From Glandiceps talaboti (lineage: Eukaryota; Hemichordata; Enteropneusta; Spengelidae), in contig NC_135567.1 of assembly GCF_964340395.1 (NCBI RefSeq), forward strand, positions 4,891,399-4,955,398: 64,000 nt of DNA, given 5' to 3'. The notes beneath the pieces are model-generated. The model ran no database searches. It worked only from the letters and a program-made list of their open reading frames with translations, and was not told the origin of the DNA. A program made the position numbers and the translations under genes. This document shows positions 1 through 11,367 of the stretch, piece by piece; the first letter of the stretch is position 1, and the number at the start of each line of letters is the position of its first letter.

Positions 1-290
1 TTGATTTTAGACTCAAAGAGAGTAACAATATTTTAATTACAGCATCTTTATCTGATTTTGTGATTTTTTTACAGTAAAGTTTAGAAAGGATTCTTGATGG
101 ATTGCTTTTAACTATGTACTGTAAATTAATCTTTTTTTCTTCTTTTTTTCTTTGTTTTTGTGAAATGTTATTAGTGTATGAGCTGGTTCTTAAAATAAAT
201 CATTATTACTATTATTTTCATTTATTATCATTAGTTACTATACTAATTATAGTTATTATCATAGTGGTGTGTAGAACAGACCAGTGGTGT
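1..290. other. AT-rich non-coding, nothing recognised
   Basis: T-rich sequence with no codon-like structure or recognisable repeat. Open frames here look like chance products of low-complexity AT DNA. Confidence 0.5.
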
Positions 291-512
291 TTTTACCGCT
301 GTTACGGAATACAGAACACTGACATGCTCACATTACAACAATGTGTGTGGAGGTATACTATAAAGTGCTACTTAATGACCAGCCCACTGCACTCATCTCA
401 GCCCGGCATAATACCACAGGGAGCCCAGGAATGGTGTTATAAACAAACAAACAAAGAAACAAACAGACAAACAAATAAATAAATAAAACAAATAAATAAA
501 TAAATAAATAAT
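291..512 (+). repeat. LINE-like 3' end with A-rich tail
   Basis: A moderately GC-rich stretch runs into GGAGCCCAGGAATGGTGTT and then a long (AAAC)n/(AAAT)n tail to about 512. The GTGTT + AAAC/AAAT pattern is typical of a non-LTR retrotransposon or dependent SINE 3' end. A related end (GGGAACCCAGGAACTGTGTT followed by AAAC repeats) occurs in reverse orientation at about 783-860, supporting a dispersed family. No reverse-transcriptase coding is visible, so this is a 5'-truncated copy. The family name is unknown. Confidence 0.5.
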
Positions 513-782
513 AAACAGAAAAACCTAAATATATATACATGAGATTCTAAAGTAATGGATAACTATCAATAAACATATATGTATGTATATACCGGTCTCT
601 GAATGAGAGAATATAGGATATGTTTCTATATATACCATCTATATGTTGTTAGTATAAATAGGATATATAGAAACAAATAGTCTATTATTTCAATAGTATA
701 CAGACATGTATATACATATAGACATGTTTATAGACAGTTATCCATGAGTTTAACATATTTCATTTACCCATACATATTTATT
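513..782. other. AT-rich spacer with TATA-rich inverted repeats
   Basis: Mostly TA-rich DNA. GTTTCTATATA near 621 and TATATAGAAAC near 665 form a short low-complexity hairpin. No gene is seen. Confidence 0.4.
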
Positions 783-862
783 TATTCTTTATTTATTGAT
801 TTGTTTGTTTGTTTGTTTGTTCGTTAGATTGCAACACAGTTCCTGGGTTCCCTGTGCACAAA
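783..862 (-). repeat. LINE-like 3' tail, reverse orientation
   Basis: Read on the minus strand it gives GGGAACCCAGGAACTGTGTT, then about 11 bases, (AAAC)n and AAAT-rich DNA, the same pattern as the tail at 291-512. The two tails face each other across about 270 bp. Confidence 0.45.
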
Positions 863-1063
863 CATGAAGTACATATAGTTGGTTCTTACCTGTGTCATTC
901 ATAATTTCAGTACTAAACTGATAATTTACTTAAACCCCAATTTGTTCTTGTTTTATAACATACACATAATGTATTTAATTTTGTTCCACACATTTTTGCT
1001 CTGGCATTTTTTAATAAGACTGTTGATATTACATTGCACCAGGCCTTGATATCATTGAGTTGA
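863..1063. other. Non-coding spacer
   Basis: AT-rich; no gene or repeat identified. Confidence 0.4.
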
Positions 1064-1149
1064 GCCCCCCCCCCCCCCCCCCACTGCCAATTTCAAAAAC
1101 TGGGTGACCACCCCCCACCAATCCACTGGACCCCCCCCCCTCCCCCCAG
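1064..1149. repeat. Poly-C tract cluster
   Basis: A run of about 18 C at 1065-1082 and further C-rich runs at 1112-1148 in AT-rich surroundings. It lies directly beside a dispersed repeat whose other copy (49733 onward) is also bordered by a long G/C homopolymer. The exact homopolymer length is likely unreliable. Confidence 0.6.
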
Positions 1150-1164
1150 GCCGAAGAAACTGAC

Positions 1165-1478
1165 CGTCCCTAATACAACCTTGAATGAGATCTGTTCAAG
1201 CATGTCTGAGTTATGGCTTTGACAGGGAAAATTTGCAAACAAAATGCCTGCTAGGCGGCCATATTGGATCACATCATGAAAAAAATTGATGTGCATATGT
1301 ATGCTATTGTATGTTGCACCCTGTACCAAGTTTGAAAAAAATTGGTCCAGGCATCTTCAAGAAACGGCTCTGGACGGACGGACGGACGGATGCACGCACG
1401 GAAGCTCGGATGCACGGACAGACAGAACCCAATCCATAAGTCCTCGTCCCGGACTTTGTCTGGCGGAGACTAATAATG
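1165..1478 (+). repeat. Dispersed repeat with ACGG-rich tail (copy 1)
   Basis: Matches 49868-50136 over most of its length. Shared anchors in order are GAGATCTGTTCAAGCATGTC, GAGTTATGGCTTTG, GCCATATTGGAT, GTGCATATGTATGC, a (GGAC)n-like run, ACCCAATCCATAAGTCC and CGGACTTTGTCTGGCGG. This copy has one upstream unit, while the copy at 49.7 kb has an extra partial one. No coding capacity; a non-autonomous interspersed repeat of unknown class. Confidence 0.7.
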
Positions 1479-2289
1479 GGGACTTCAGTAACATAGACAT
1501 ACACAAGGGATTCTCTTTGCCGTATCCAATTGGTTCAGTAATATTAACAATGTTCTGTAGTCTAATATATTCCAAGCATTCTAACTTCTAGCATTCTACA
1601 AAGTAGGTGGCAATCTAGAAGGGAACTTCAGCTTCTTATACTGAATTTTTACTGTTACAGTCCCACATATACATTACTTGCTATATGAGTCACTGCCAAG
1701 TTCCTGTAGAGAGTATACTATACATACTACTATACAGTTGGTTAACTCACACTTGCATCTAACATACAAATATCCATCCTACTACAAGTGACCACGTTTG
1801 TCAGTTCTGCTGCTGTCTGCTACTTTCTACTAGTTGTACTACACAGTTCAGCTGGACAAGTACTTTTTGGCCACTACTAAACTACTCTTGTTGTATACGT
1901 TGACATCATACTGGTTCCATGTTCATTGCACAGATCGTTTCACTTCTTAAATACTCATAATTTGGTGAGAGAGTCCCCCAGCAGACATCACCAGACAATA
2001 AATGGCGAAACAGCTAAATTCACCTCTAGTGAGTGTCCAATCAAGTATCTGGTTACAAAAGCACGTCAAAATATAACTCTATAGAATTTCTATAGTTGTC
2101 TACAAAATATCTATAAAATCTTTTTGTAAGGGGAGGTGATTTTTAATGAAAATATGCCAGTACTTACCTGATCAAGTTGATAAATTATAGTAAAAATATT
2201 CTCTGAAAAATCAATCAACATCACATTGGGATGTGTGTACATGTCACAGACTAGATAAATAATATATTAGTCATCAAAAATTAACTTAC
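1479..2289. other. Non-coding, presumed intron or 3' flank of the ankyrin gene
   Basis: No further ankyrin-like exon was recognised on the minus strand. A minus-strand CAG|GTAAGT donor-like site near 2168, with an acceptor-like TTTTTCAG about 35 nt before it, would make a 35-nt exon that hits a stop in the incoming phase, so I do not call it. Confidence 0.4.
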
Positions 2290-2388
2290 GATATCAACTG
2301 CATTTACTTTGGCCTTAGCTTCCAGCAACAATTTACAGATATCCAAATGCCCTTCCCTAGCTCCATAATGTAGACTTGTCCTCTTGTA
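2290..2388 (-). CDS. Ankyrin-repeat protein, internal exon (3'-side)
   Basis: Read on the minus strand, this 99-nt open segment is bounded by an ATTATAG acceptor and a GTAAGT donor. It encodes YK followed by RTSLHYGAREGHLDICKLL and LEAKAKVNAVDI, a close fit to the ankyrin consensus (xTPLHxAAxxGHxxIVxLLLxxGAxVNAxD). Ankyrin repeats are about 33-residue helix-turn-helix modules for protein-protein binding; the partner here is unknown. A second acceptor AG lies 6 nt downstream (TATAG then TACAAG). Using it gives a 93-nt exon starting RTSLH, which restores exact ankyrin spacing after the exon at 60058-60156. Both exons are in phase 0. No other exon of this gene was recognised nearby. The protein's overall identity cannot be told from two repeats. 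Confidence 0.85.
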
Positions 2389-2899
2389 CTATAATTAAAA
2401 GACACATTATGTATTAATCCTCCTGTTATAATATTGCAATGTATTATATCAATAATATGTGTAAAATTACTTGAAATGTTTCCCAAGTCTTATTATTATT
2501 ATTATATATATAGATTGATTAATGTTCACATAGACAAAACTATGTATTTAAAATTTGACGTTATTTGTATTTATTACATGTAATGTGTACTGTAAAAGTA
2601 TTTATTTTGATAAAATACCTGTCAGAAGTCATTATAAGAATTAATGATATTTTTGGTAAAATCACAAACATTCCTAGACATGCACCTCAATAATATTCCT
2701 TGCCATACTGTGTTCAAAATGGTCAAATGTGTCAATCACGGTACCATGTTCTGTGTGGTTCTTAACGCATATTGTTACAGTGAACTTGTACTTCTAAAAA
2801 AATAGATTCTGTCATATACAGGACATCACATTGTTTGGAACCAGAAAAAACGTTTGGGTATAATAATGTATCTGTTAAAACATTTGTGATAGGGATGTT
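2389..2899. other. Intronic AT-rich DNA
   Basis: Directly upstream, in gene sense, of the 3'-side ankyrin exon. Apart from the short microsatellite, nothing was recognised. Confidence 0.4.
2490..2520. repeat. (TTA)n and TA microsatellite
   Basis: Short ATT repeats followed by TATATATA. Confidence 0.6.
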
Positions 2900-2950
<51 letters not shown>

Positions 2951-2951
2951 T
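2899..2951 (+). repeat. (TTG)n microsatellite
   Basis: About 17 uninterrupted TTG triplets. Read as protein on the + strand it gives a poly-Cys run, which is an artefact. Confidence 0.9.
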
Positions 2952-3219
2952 ATTTGGTTTTCACCACACCCTTCTAAAGTTCAGACTGTTCTGTGGTCCA
3001 AACTCTGTCATCAAAACCAAGTACGAGTCATACATATTCTTGTATTCAACCATTAACCTTCTGGTACATGTCCATTACTATGAGTGTGTAGAATCAATGA
3101 TACAAAAAATACTGATGGTCAAATCATTTTAAAGGCAGATGGAACACTACAAGTATGACGTGTACAATGATATTTTAAGCATACCAAATATCATAAGATA
3201 AATTTTAGACGTAAGTATT

Positions 3220-3222
<3 letters not shown>
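2952..3222. other. Non-coding spacer
   Basis: Nothing recognised beyond AT-rich sequence. Confidence 0.4.
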
Positions 3223-3259
<37 letters not shown>

Positions 3260-3296
3260 TTCACCATGCCTATAGCACTGCCAACTCTAGTTATTC
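3223..3296 (+). repeat. (CA)n with decayed 3' end of the hairpin element family
   Basis: About 18 CA units followed by CACCATGCCTATAGCACTGCC. This matches the end of the family at 51905-52082 and 58933-59041, where CA/CAGA repeats precede GCCATGCCTATAGCACTACTG. The terminal hairpin is lost here. Confidence 0.6.
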
Positions 3297-3983
3297 CATG
3301 TTACAGAGAAATATCTTACTTAAAGACATCAAATTGGAATGAGTGTTTCATAGGAACTAGCTTAATTTGCAAAAAATTATAGTAAATTAAGGGCAACAAA
3401 TGTTTATTTTCAGTGAGCTGTTTTTATAATGACCAAGAAAAGTACTATAATTATCAATACATAAATGTGTATTGATCAGAAAATTCAAAATGTTTTGCTA
3501 CATTTTTAAAAAAATCCCATAATTCTGATAAATAACATGTTATTTGACAGCTCAATCATGAGAATAAAGTGCTCTTGTCAGAATATAAGTACAATATCCA
3601 TTACTGAAAATGGTATTTTGCCAAATGTTACAAAAATTGTATGATGGAAGAAGAATTCAGAATTCAGACCTCTTTTGGAAACGTCTGGAAGAATATTACT
3701 CTCTTGGAAAACTAGTGATTGTAAGAAAAAACACTGTATAACTTCACAAGTTTCTTGGTAAATTCTCAAGAGAATGTATAAAAATGCCAAGATACCTTCT
3801 GACTTTATGCATGACTGTGTTCTTCTTTCAGAAACTAACTATGACAGCAATCTCTGCTGTAATGTCTACATGTGATATATGAAGAACTTCCAAAATTACT
3901 ATTTTCTTGCAATTCTGATGGTAGCTTAGACAACAATTTCCAACACAGGAATCGTTATATTATGAAAACGTTTCTTTAATTTG
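3297..3983. other. Non-coding AT-rich DNA
   Basis: No repeat or exon recognised. A minus-strand open frame around 3578-3790 has no family resemblance. Confidence 0.4.
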
Positions 3984-4115
3984 AGTAGTATAAGAACTGA
4001 TGGGACCAGCACCTTTGCTAGAAAACACAATACATGGAATGTCATGACTTGAGTGTTAATGTCTGAGAGTATCGTATCCTGGAAGTGTGGGCTTCCCATC
4101 AGTTCTTATACTACT
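3984..4115. repeat. Perfect 22-bp inverted repeat around an 88-bp spacer
   Basis: The arms at 3984-4005 (starts AGTAGTATAAGAACTG) and 4094-4115 are exact reverse complements over 22 bp, and the match stops at both ends. The 132-bp unit could be a miniature inverted-repeat transposon or a fold-back hairpin. No target-site duplication is obvious. Confidence 0.75.
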
Positions 4116-4234
4116 ATAGGAGGCTGAAAGGTGGGACTTTCGTAGGGAAGTATTTTTTTCTTGGGTGGAGAAGGGAAGGGAGAATACAATAATATCTATT
4201 ATCAGATTATATGGGAGAATAATAGAAAGGATTC

Positions 4235-4252
4235 GGGGGGGGGGGGGGGGGG
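4235..4252 (+). repeat. Poly-G tract (~18)
   Basis: An uninterrupted G run in AT-rich DNA. Confidence 0.9.
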
Positions 4253-4559
4253 CTCTGAAACCCTTTCATAAGTTTCAAAATAATTCCCTAAAAAAAGTCC
4301 TGAGTTTGGGAGTCAGAAGGGTCACTATCAGAATATCAATAATTTCTAGGATCACAATTTCTGGGAAGAATTGGGGGCGAAAAAATAAGTCATGAGTTAT
4401 AAGTTATGATATTTTTAGGTAATCTTTTTGAAAGGGTTTTGGGGGTCCAACCCAGATATGCAGAAACACAAATCGTACTTCACATTACTTTTTATAGTGA
4501 AGGCTCGTTAACATTGGATTCTGCTTCCTAAGATTTGTTTTCTCTCTCAATTTTAAATT

Positions 4560-5060
4560 TTGTGATGCCAGCCATTTTTAATTTGACTGATATATGCAAA
4601 TGTATTCCAATTTTTAGAAGAGCTTCCAGCTAAAATCAATTAGCAGGTGCTGAGAAACAATCATGCCAAATTTGGCACCTTTATGTAAATGATTTCCCAT
4701 AATTATAGCTGTTTTCAATGGTAATAATGTCATTGGGAATGTTATCCATATATCTGGAACATAAATACATATATTCTAAAAAAGCTTCCAGGATAAAATC
4801 AATAAATTAATCTTAAGCATGATTCATGACAACATTATTGTTTTTCAGTAGGTTATTTTGCTGAAACATGATTTTTCAAGGTTGATGGCGATTATTTTGA
4901 ATTTTACTGGTTTATGCAAATATTCAGGTGGACTCCTATGCTCAAAATTTAGATCCTTAGGAACATTCATGTCATATTTGGTGCTTTTATCCGGCATGTA
5001 ACAATCAAGTTGCTAAGTCACCTGACTATTGTGCATACGAATATTCGATGCTCCTTTTTT
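4560..5060. repeat. Diverged internally repeated non-coding region
   Basis: Phrases recur in diverged form: GAGCTTCCAGCTAAAATCAA and AAGCTTCCAGGATAAAATCAA; CCAAATTTGGCACCTTTATG and CATATTTGGTGCTTTTAT; ATATGCAAAT and TTATGCAAAT. This suggests an old tandem or nested transposon with units of roughly 200 bp. Family unknown. Confidence 0.45.
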
Positions 5061-5683
5061 CAGAAAAATGTCTTCCAAATAAGGGCGTCTTGCACGTTAT
5101 TTATAAAAACTAACAAACAATTTAGTAATCTGAGAATTTTTGGAGAATGATACAATCTCACCATAACAATAATAACATAATAATAATAATAACAATAACA
5201 ATATGATGCAAGGATGTTTTATTTCACCAAGAAATGCTTTGGATTAGAGAATTAATTGTTCCAGCAACAGCAGAGTATGAACCATTTAGAGAAGGAATTG
5301 TTCCAGGTCAACATAATCTTTGTAAATGATCTATTTAAAGTACATTTGATTTTACCATTTGATGCATACAACCTTTCAGGTCAAAATAAGAACAAAAGTG
5401 TCTTACAGTATTTTATTCATCATTGATATTTTAGATATCGTTGTAGTAAAGGGATGCATGAAGATATCCAATACCATTATATGGAAGTTGGTCATCCTTA
5501 ATGTATTATGTGATTCTGTCTTTGGTAAGATACGTCAGTTGTACAGGAGGAATGATAACTATAGTAGTTATGTCATGTTGTAAATATGAGTTCAAAGGTC
5601 AACTCTTCTAGGCCTTATACATCTCAAACTACAACTAATGATGGTCAGAATGAATCAAATTATCAGTTGGAGAGAGTGGTGGG
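5061..5683. other. Non-coding, with AAT/AAC microsatellite at ~5160-5205
   Basis: ATAATAATAATAACAATAAC-type simple repeat, otherwise unrecognised AT-rich DNA. Confidence 0.45.
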
Positions 5684-5994
5684 ATGAGTAAAAAGTATAT
5701 GAAGTGTCGCAGAGGTATCAGTGCATATCATCACTTTAGATTTACTAAAGATGACCCTGGTGCTGTGTATGTAAAGAAATCAATCTCTGATTCTGAGGAG
5801 CGTGTGTATTTAGTAAAAAGGGGGGGGGGGTCACTTGGCCACCAACTGATGAGAGTTTACCATCAGTGCTACCAGCTGGTGGACTCTCTAGACAGCAATA
5901 CTGTGATCTGCAGATCAAAGTACTGGCACTGTATGTAAGGGAACCATACAGGGGTAGTTTCTTCCCCATCACAGCTACACAGCTCGAGGAATAG
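5684..5994 (+). pseudogene. Frameshifted fragment of a mobile-element-type protein
   Basis: The first frame (from ATG at 5684) reads MSKKYMKCRRGISAYHHFRF, then a segment with DDPGAVYVKKSISDSEERVY and LVKRGG. At the run of about 10 G (5820-5829) a shift to another frame continues VTWPPTDESLPSVLPAGGLS, then RQQYCDLQIKVLALYVREPY, and stops at 5992-5994. The two halves read well only as one protein, so the G run most likely caused the frameshift. The pattern of charged N-part, WPP, then LPxVLPAxGLSxxxQ...VREPYR recalls the N-terminal region of multicopy, transposon-associated proteins in fish and invertebrates; this is from memory and untested. No catalytic motif is present. It lies about 250 bp before the satellite begins. 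Confidence 0.5.
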
Positions 5995-6240
5995 CATAGA
6001 AACATGAACAAGTCTCTATCTAAAGTATTGTATCCATATTATGTCTTTTAATTGTTGCAGCTCATAATAGCAAACTAAGAATGTCTTACACTGAATGAAA
6101 ATTTGAAGTCTTCACGCTTTGACTGTATTTTCAATACACAAATAAATTTGAAATCTAAAAACAGCAATAATTTAGAAAATAGTGTATATTTCTATTTGTA
6201 GCATAAAAATAAACAGAACTCTACAATATGTAAATACAAT
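5995..6240. other. AT-rich left flank of the satellite
   Basis: Unique-looking AT-rich sequence. TCTACAATATGTA near 6220 resembles TCTACAATATCTA just past the right edge of the array near 48934. Confidence 0.4.
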
Positions 6241-7199
6241 CTGGTCAGTATTTCTATGTGTACAAGTGTAGACTATAGTCTATGGTAATAGTCTAGTCAG
6301 TCAGTATTTCTATGTGTACAAGTGTAGACTGAAGTCTATGGTAATAGTCTAGTCAGTGAGTATTTCTATGTGTACAAGTGTAGACTGAAGTCTATGGTAA
6401 TAGTCTAGTCAGTGAGTATTTCTATGTGTACAAGTGTAGACTGAAGTCTATGGTAATAGTCTAGTCAGTCAGTATTTCTATGTGTACAAGTGTAGACTGA
6501 AGTCTATGGTAATAGTCTAGTCAGTGAGTATTTATATGTGTACAAGTGTAGACTGAAGTCTATGGTAATAGTCTAGTCAGTGAGTATTTCTATGTGTACA
6601 AGTGTAGACTATAGTCTAAGGTAATAGTCTAGTCAGTGAGTATTTCTATGTGTACAAGTGTAGACTGAAGTCTATGGTAATAGTCTAGTCAGTGAGTATT
6701 TCTATGTGTACAAGTGTAGACTGAAGTCTAAGGTAATAGTCTAGTCAGTCAGTATTTCTATGTGTACAAGTGTAGACTGAAGTCTATGGTAATAGTCTAG
6801 TCAGTGAGTATTTCTATGTGTACAAGTGTAGACTGAAGTCTATGGTAATAGTCTAGTCAGTGAGTATTTATATGTGTACTAGTGTAGACTGAAGTCTATG
6901 GTAATAGTCTAGTCAGTGAGTATTTCTATGTGTACAAGTGTAGACTGAAGTCTATGGTAATAGTCTAGTCAGTGAGTATTTATATGTGTACTAGTGTAGA
7001 CTGAAGTCTATGGTAATAGTCTAGTCAGTGAGTATTTCTATGTGTACAAGTGTAGACTATAGTCTAAGGTAATAGTCTAGTCAGTGAGTATTTCTATGTG
7101 TACAAGTGTAGACTGAAGTCTATGGTAATAGTCTAGTCAGTGAGTATTTATATGTGTACTAGTGTAGACTGAAGTCTATGGTAATAGTCTAGTCAGTGA

Positions 7200-9225
7200 G
7201 TATTTCTATGTGTACAAGTGTAGACTGAAGTCTATGGTAATAGTCTAGTCAGTGAGTATTTCTATGTGTACAAGTGTAGACTGAAGTCTATGGTAATAGT
7301 CTAGTCAGTGAGTATTTCTATGTGTACAAGTGTAGACTGAAGTCTATGGTAATTAATAGTCTAGTCAGTGAGTATTTCTATGTGTACAAGTGTAAACTGA
7401 AGTCTATGGTAATAGTCTAGTCAGTGAGTATTTCTATGAGTACAAGTGTAAACTGAAGTCTATGGTAATAGTCTAGTCAGTGAGTATTTCTATGTGTACA
7501 AGTGTAAACTGAAGTCTATGGTAATAGTCTAGTCAGTGAGTATTTCTATGTGTACAAGTGTAGACTGAAGTCTATGGTAATAGTCTAGTCAGTGAGTATT
7601 TCTATGTGTACAAGTGTAGACTGAAGTCTATGGTAATAGTCTAGTCAGTGAGTATTTCTATGTGTACAAGTGTAGACTGAAGTCTATGGTAATAGTCTAG
7701 TCAGTGAGTATTTCTATGTGTACAAGTGTAGACTGAAGTCTATGGTAATAGTCTAGTCAGTGAGTATTTCTATGTGTACAAGTGTAGACTGAAGTCTATG
7801 GTAATAGTCTAGTCAGTGAGTATTTCTATGTGTACAAGTGTAGACTGAAGTCTATGGTAATAGTCTAGTCAGTGAGTATTTCTATGTGTACAAGTGTAGA
7901 CTGAAGTCTATGGTAATTAATAGTCTAGTCAGTGAGTATTTCTATGTGTACAAGTGTAAACTGAAGTCTATGGTAATAGTCTAGCCAGTGAGTATTTCTA
8001 TGTGTACAAGTGTAGACTGAAGTCTATGGTAATAGTCTAGTCAGTGAGTATTTCTATGTGTACAAGTGTAAACTGAAGTCTATGGTAATAGTCTAGTCAG
8101 TGAGTATTTCTATGTGTACAAGTGTAGACTGAAGTCTATGGTAATAGTCTAGTCAGTGAGTATTTCTATGTGTACAAGTGTAGACTGAAGTATATGGTAA
8201 TAGTCTAGTCAGTGAGTATTTCCATGTGTACAAGTGTAGACTGAAGTCTATGGTAATAGTCTAGTCAGTGAGTATTTCTATGTGTACAAGTGTAGACTGA
8301 AGTCTAAGGTAATAGTCTAGTCAGTGAGTATTTATATGTGTACAAGTGTAGACTGAAGTCTATGGTAATAGTCTAGTCAGTGAGTATTTCTATGTGTACA
8401 AGTGTAGACTGAAGTCTATGGTAATAGTCTAGTCAGTGAGTATTTCTATGTGTACTAGTGTAGACTGAAGTCTAAGGTAATAGTCTAGTCAGTGAGTATT
8501 TCTATGTGTACAAGTGTAGACTGAAGTCTATGGTAATAGTCTAGTCAGTGAGTATTTCTATGTGTACAAGTGTAGACTGAAGTCTATGGTAATAGTCTAG
8601 TCAGTGAGTATTTCTATGTGTACAAGTGTAGACTGAAGTCTATGGTAATAGTCTAGTCAGTGAGTATTTCTATGTGTACTAGATAGTGTAGACTGAAGTC
8701 TATGGTAATAGTCTAGTCAGTGAGTATTTATATGTGTACAAGTGTAGACTGAAGTCTAATTGGTAATAGTCTAGTCAGTGAGTATTTCTATGTGTACAAG
8801 TGTAGACTGAAGTCTATGGTAATAGTCTAGTCAGTGAGTATTTCTATGTGTACAAGTGTAGACTGAGGTCTATGGTAATAGTCTACTCAGTGAGTATTTT
8901 TATGTGTACAAGTGTAGACTGAAGTCTATGGTAATAGTCTAGTCAGTGAGTATTTATATGTGTACAAGTGTAGACTGAAGTCTATGGTAATAGTCTAGTC
9001 AGTGAGTATTTCTATGTGTACAAGTGTAGACTGAAGTCTATGGTAATAGTCTAGTCAGTGAGTATTTCTATGTGTACAAGTGTAGACTATAGTCTATGGT
9101 AATAGTCTAGTCAGTGAGTATTTATATGTGTACTAGTGTAGACTGAAGTCTATGGTAATAGTCTAGTCTGTGAGTATTTCTATGTGTACAAGTGTAGACT
9201 GAAGTCTATGGTAATAGTCTAGTCA
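7200..9225 (+). repeat. Satellite block A, copy 1 (2142-bp offset duplicate)
   Basis: Markers AATTAAT (7351, 7915), TATGAG (7435), AGATAGTG (8681) and CTGTGAG (9168) all recur exactly 2142 bp to the right (9493, 10057, 9577, 10823, 11310). The block is about 36-38 monomers and was copied as a unit. Limits are approximate. Confidence 0.85.
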
Positions 9226-9341
9226 GTGAGTATTTATATGTGTACTAGTGTAGACTGAAGTCTATGGTAATAGTCTAGTCAGTGAGTATTTCTATGTGTA
9301 CAAGTGTAGACTGAAGTCTATGGTAATAGTCTAGTCAGTGA

Positions 9342-11367
9342 GTATTTCTATGTGTACAAGTGTAGACTGAAGTCTATGGTAATAGTCTAGTCAGTGAGTA
9401 TTTCTATGTGTACAAGTGTAGACTGAAGTCTATGGTAATAGTCTAGTCAGTGAGTATTTCTATGTGTACAAGTGTAGACTGAAGTCTATGGTAATTAATA
9501 GTCTAGTCAGTGAGTATTTCTATGTGTACAAGTGTAAACTGAAGTCTATGGTAATAGTCTAGTCAGTGAGTATTTCTATGAGTACAAGTGTAAACTGAAG
9601 TCTATGGTAATAGTCTAGTCAGTGAGTATTTCTATGTGTACAAGTGTAAACTGAAGTCTATGGTAATAGTCTAGTCAGTGAGTATTTCTATGTGTACAAG
9701 TGTAGACTGAAGTCTATGGTAATAGTCTAGTCAGTGAGTATTTCTATGTGTACAAGTGTAGACTGAAGTCTATGGTAATAGTCTAGTCAGTGAGTATTTC
9801 TATGTGTACAAGTGTAGACTGAAGTCTATGGTAATAGTCTAGTCAGTGAGTATTTCTATGTGTACAAGTGTAGACTGAAGTCTATGGTAATAGTCTAGTC
9901 AGTGAGTATTTCTATGTGTACAAGTGTAGACTGAAGTCTATGGTAATAGTCTAGTCAGTGAGTATTTCTATGTGTACAAGTGTAGACTGAAGTCTATGGT
10001 AATAGTCTAGTCAGTGAGTATTTCTATGTGTACAAGTGTAGACTGAAGTCTATGGTAATTAATAGTCTAGTCAGTGAGTATTTCTATGTGTACAAGTGTA
10101 AACTGAAGTCTATGGTAATAGTCTAGTCAGTGAGTATTTCTATGTGTACAAGTGTAGACTGAAGTCTATGGTAATAGTCTAGTCAGTGAGTATTTCTATG
10201 TGTACAAGTGTAAACTGAAGTCTATGGTAATAGTCTAGTCAGTGAGTATTTCTATGTGTACAAGTGTAGACTGAAGTCTATGGTAATAGTCTAGTCAGTG
10301 AGTATTTCTATGTGTACAAGTGTAGACTGAAGTATATGGTAATAATCTAGTCAGTGAGTATTTCTATGTGTACAAGTGTAGACTGAAGTCTATGGTAATA
10401 GTCTAGTCAGTGAGTATTTCTATGTGTACAAGTGTAGACTGAAGTCTAAGGTAATAGTCTAGTCAGTGAGTATTTATATGTGTACAAGTGTAGACTGAAG
10501 TCTATGGTAATAGTCTAGTCAGGGAGTATTTCTATGTGTACAAGTGTAGACTGAAGTCTATGGTAATAGTCTAGTCAGTGAGTATTTCTATGTGTACTAG
10601 TGTAGACTGAAGTCTAAGGTAATAGTCTAGTCAGTGAGTATTTCTATGTGTACAAGTGTAGACTGAAGTCTATGGTAATAGTCTAGTCAGTGAGTATTTC
10701 TATGTGTACAAGTGTAGACTGAAGTCTATGGTAATAGTCTAGTCAGTGAGTATTTCTATGTGTACAAGTGTAGACTGAAGTCTATGGTAATAGTCTAGTC
10801 AGTGAGTATTTCTATGTGTACTAGATAGTGTAGACTGAAGTCTATGGTAATAGTCTAGTCAGTGAGTATTTATATGTGTACAAGTGTAGACTGAAGTCTA
10901 ATTGGTAATAGTCTAGTCAGTGAGTATTTCTATGTGTACAAGTGTAGACTGAAGTCTATGGTAATAGTCTAGTCAGTGAGTATTTCTATGTGTACAAGTG
11001 TAGACTGAGGTCTATGGTAATAGTCTACTCAGTGAGTATTTTTATGTGTACAAGTGTAGACTGAAGTCTATGGTAATAGTCTAGTCAGTGAGTATTTATA
11101 TGTGTACAAGTGTAGACTGAAGTCTATGGTAATAGTCTAGTCAGTGAGTATTTCTATGTGTACAAGTGTAGACTGAAGTCTATGGTAATAGTCTAGTCAG
11201 TGAGTATTTCTATGTGTACAAGTGTAGACTATAGTCTATGGTAATAGTCTAGTCAGTGAGTATTTATATGTGTACTAGTGTAGACTGAAGTCTATGGTAA
11301 TAGTCTAGTCTGTGAGTATTTCTATGTGTACAAGTGTAGACTGAAGTCTATGGTAATAGTCTAGTCA
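9342..11367 (+). repeat. Satellite block A, copy 2
   Basis: Direct duplicate of 7200-9225 at +2142. Its markers recur again at +5113 (14606, 15170, 15936, 16423), so a third copy occupies about 14170-16550. Confidence 0.85.

Noticed and set aside
102-540. Overlapping ORFs on both strands near the left end
   Set aside because: AT-rich DNA and a LINE-like AAAC/AAAT tail; no protein-family resemblance.
612-680. TATATAGAAAC hairpin as a regulatory or small-RNA structure
   Set aside because: Short TA-rich palindromes are expected by chance in this base composition.
2168-2203. 35-nt minus-strand micro-exon after the ankyrin exon
   Set aside because: It has a good donor (CAG|GTAAGT) and an acceptor-like TTTTTCAG, but the incoming phase 0 meets a stop and the intron to the ankyrin exon would be under 90 nt.
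2835-3056. Poly-Cys ORF
   Set aside because: Translation of a (TTG)n microsatellite.
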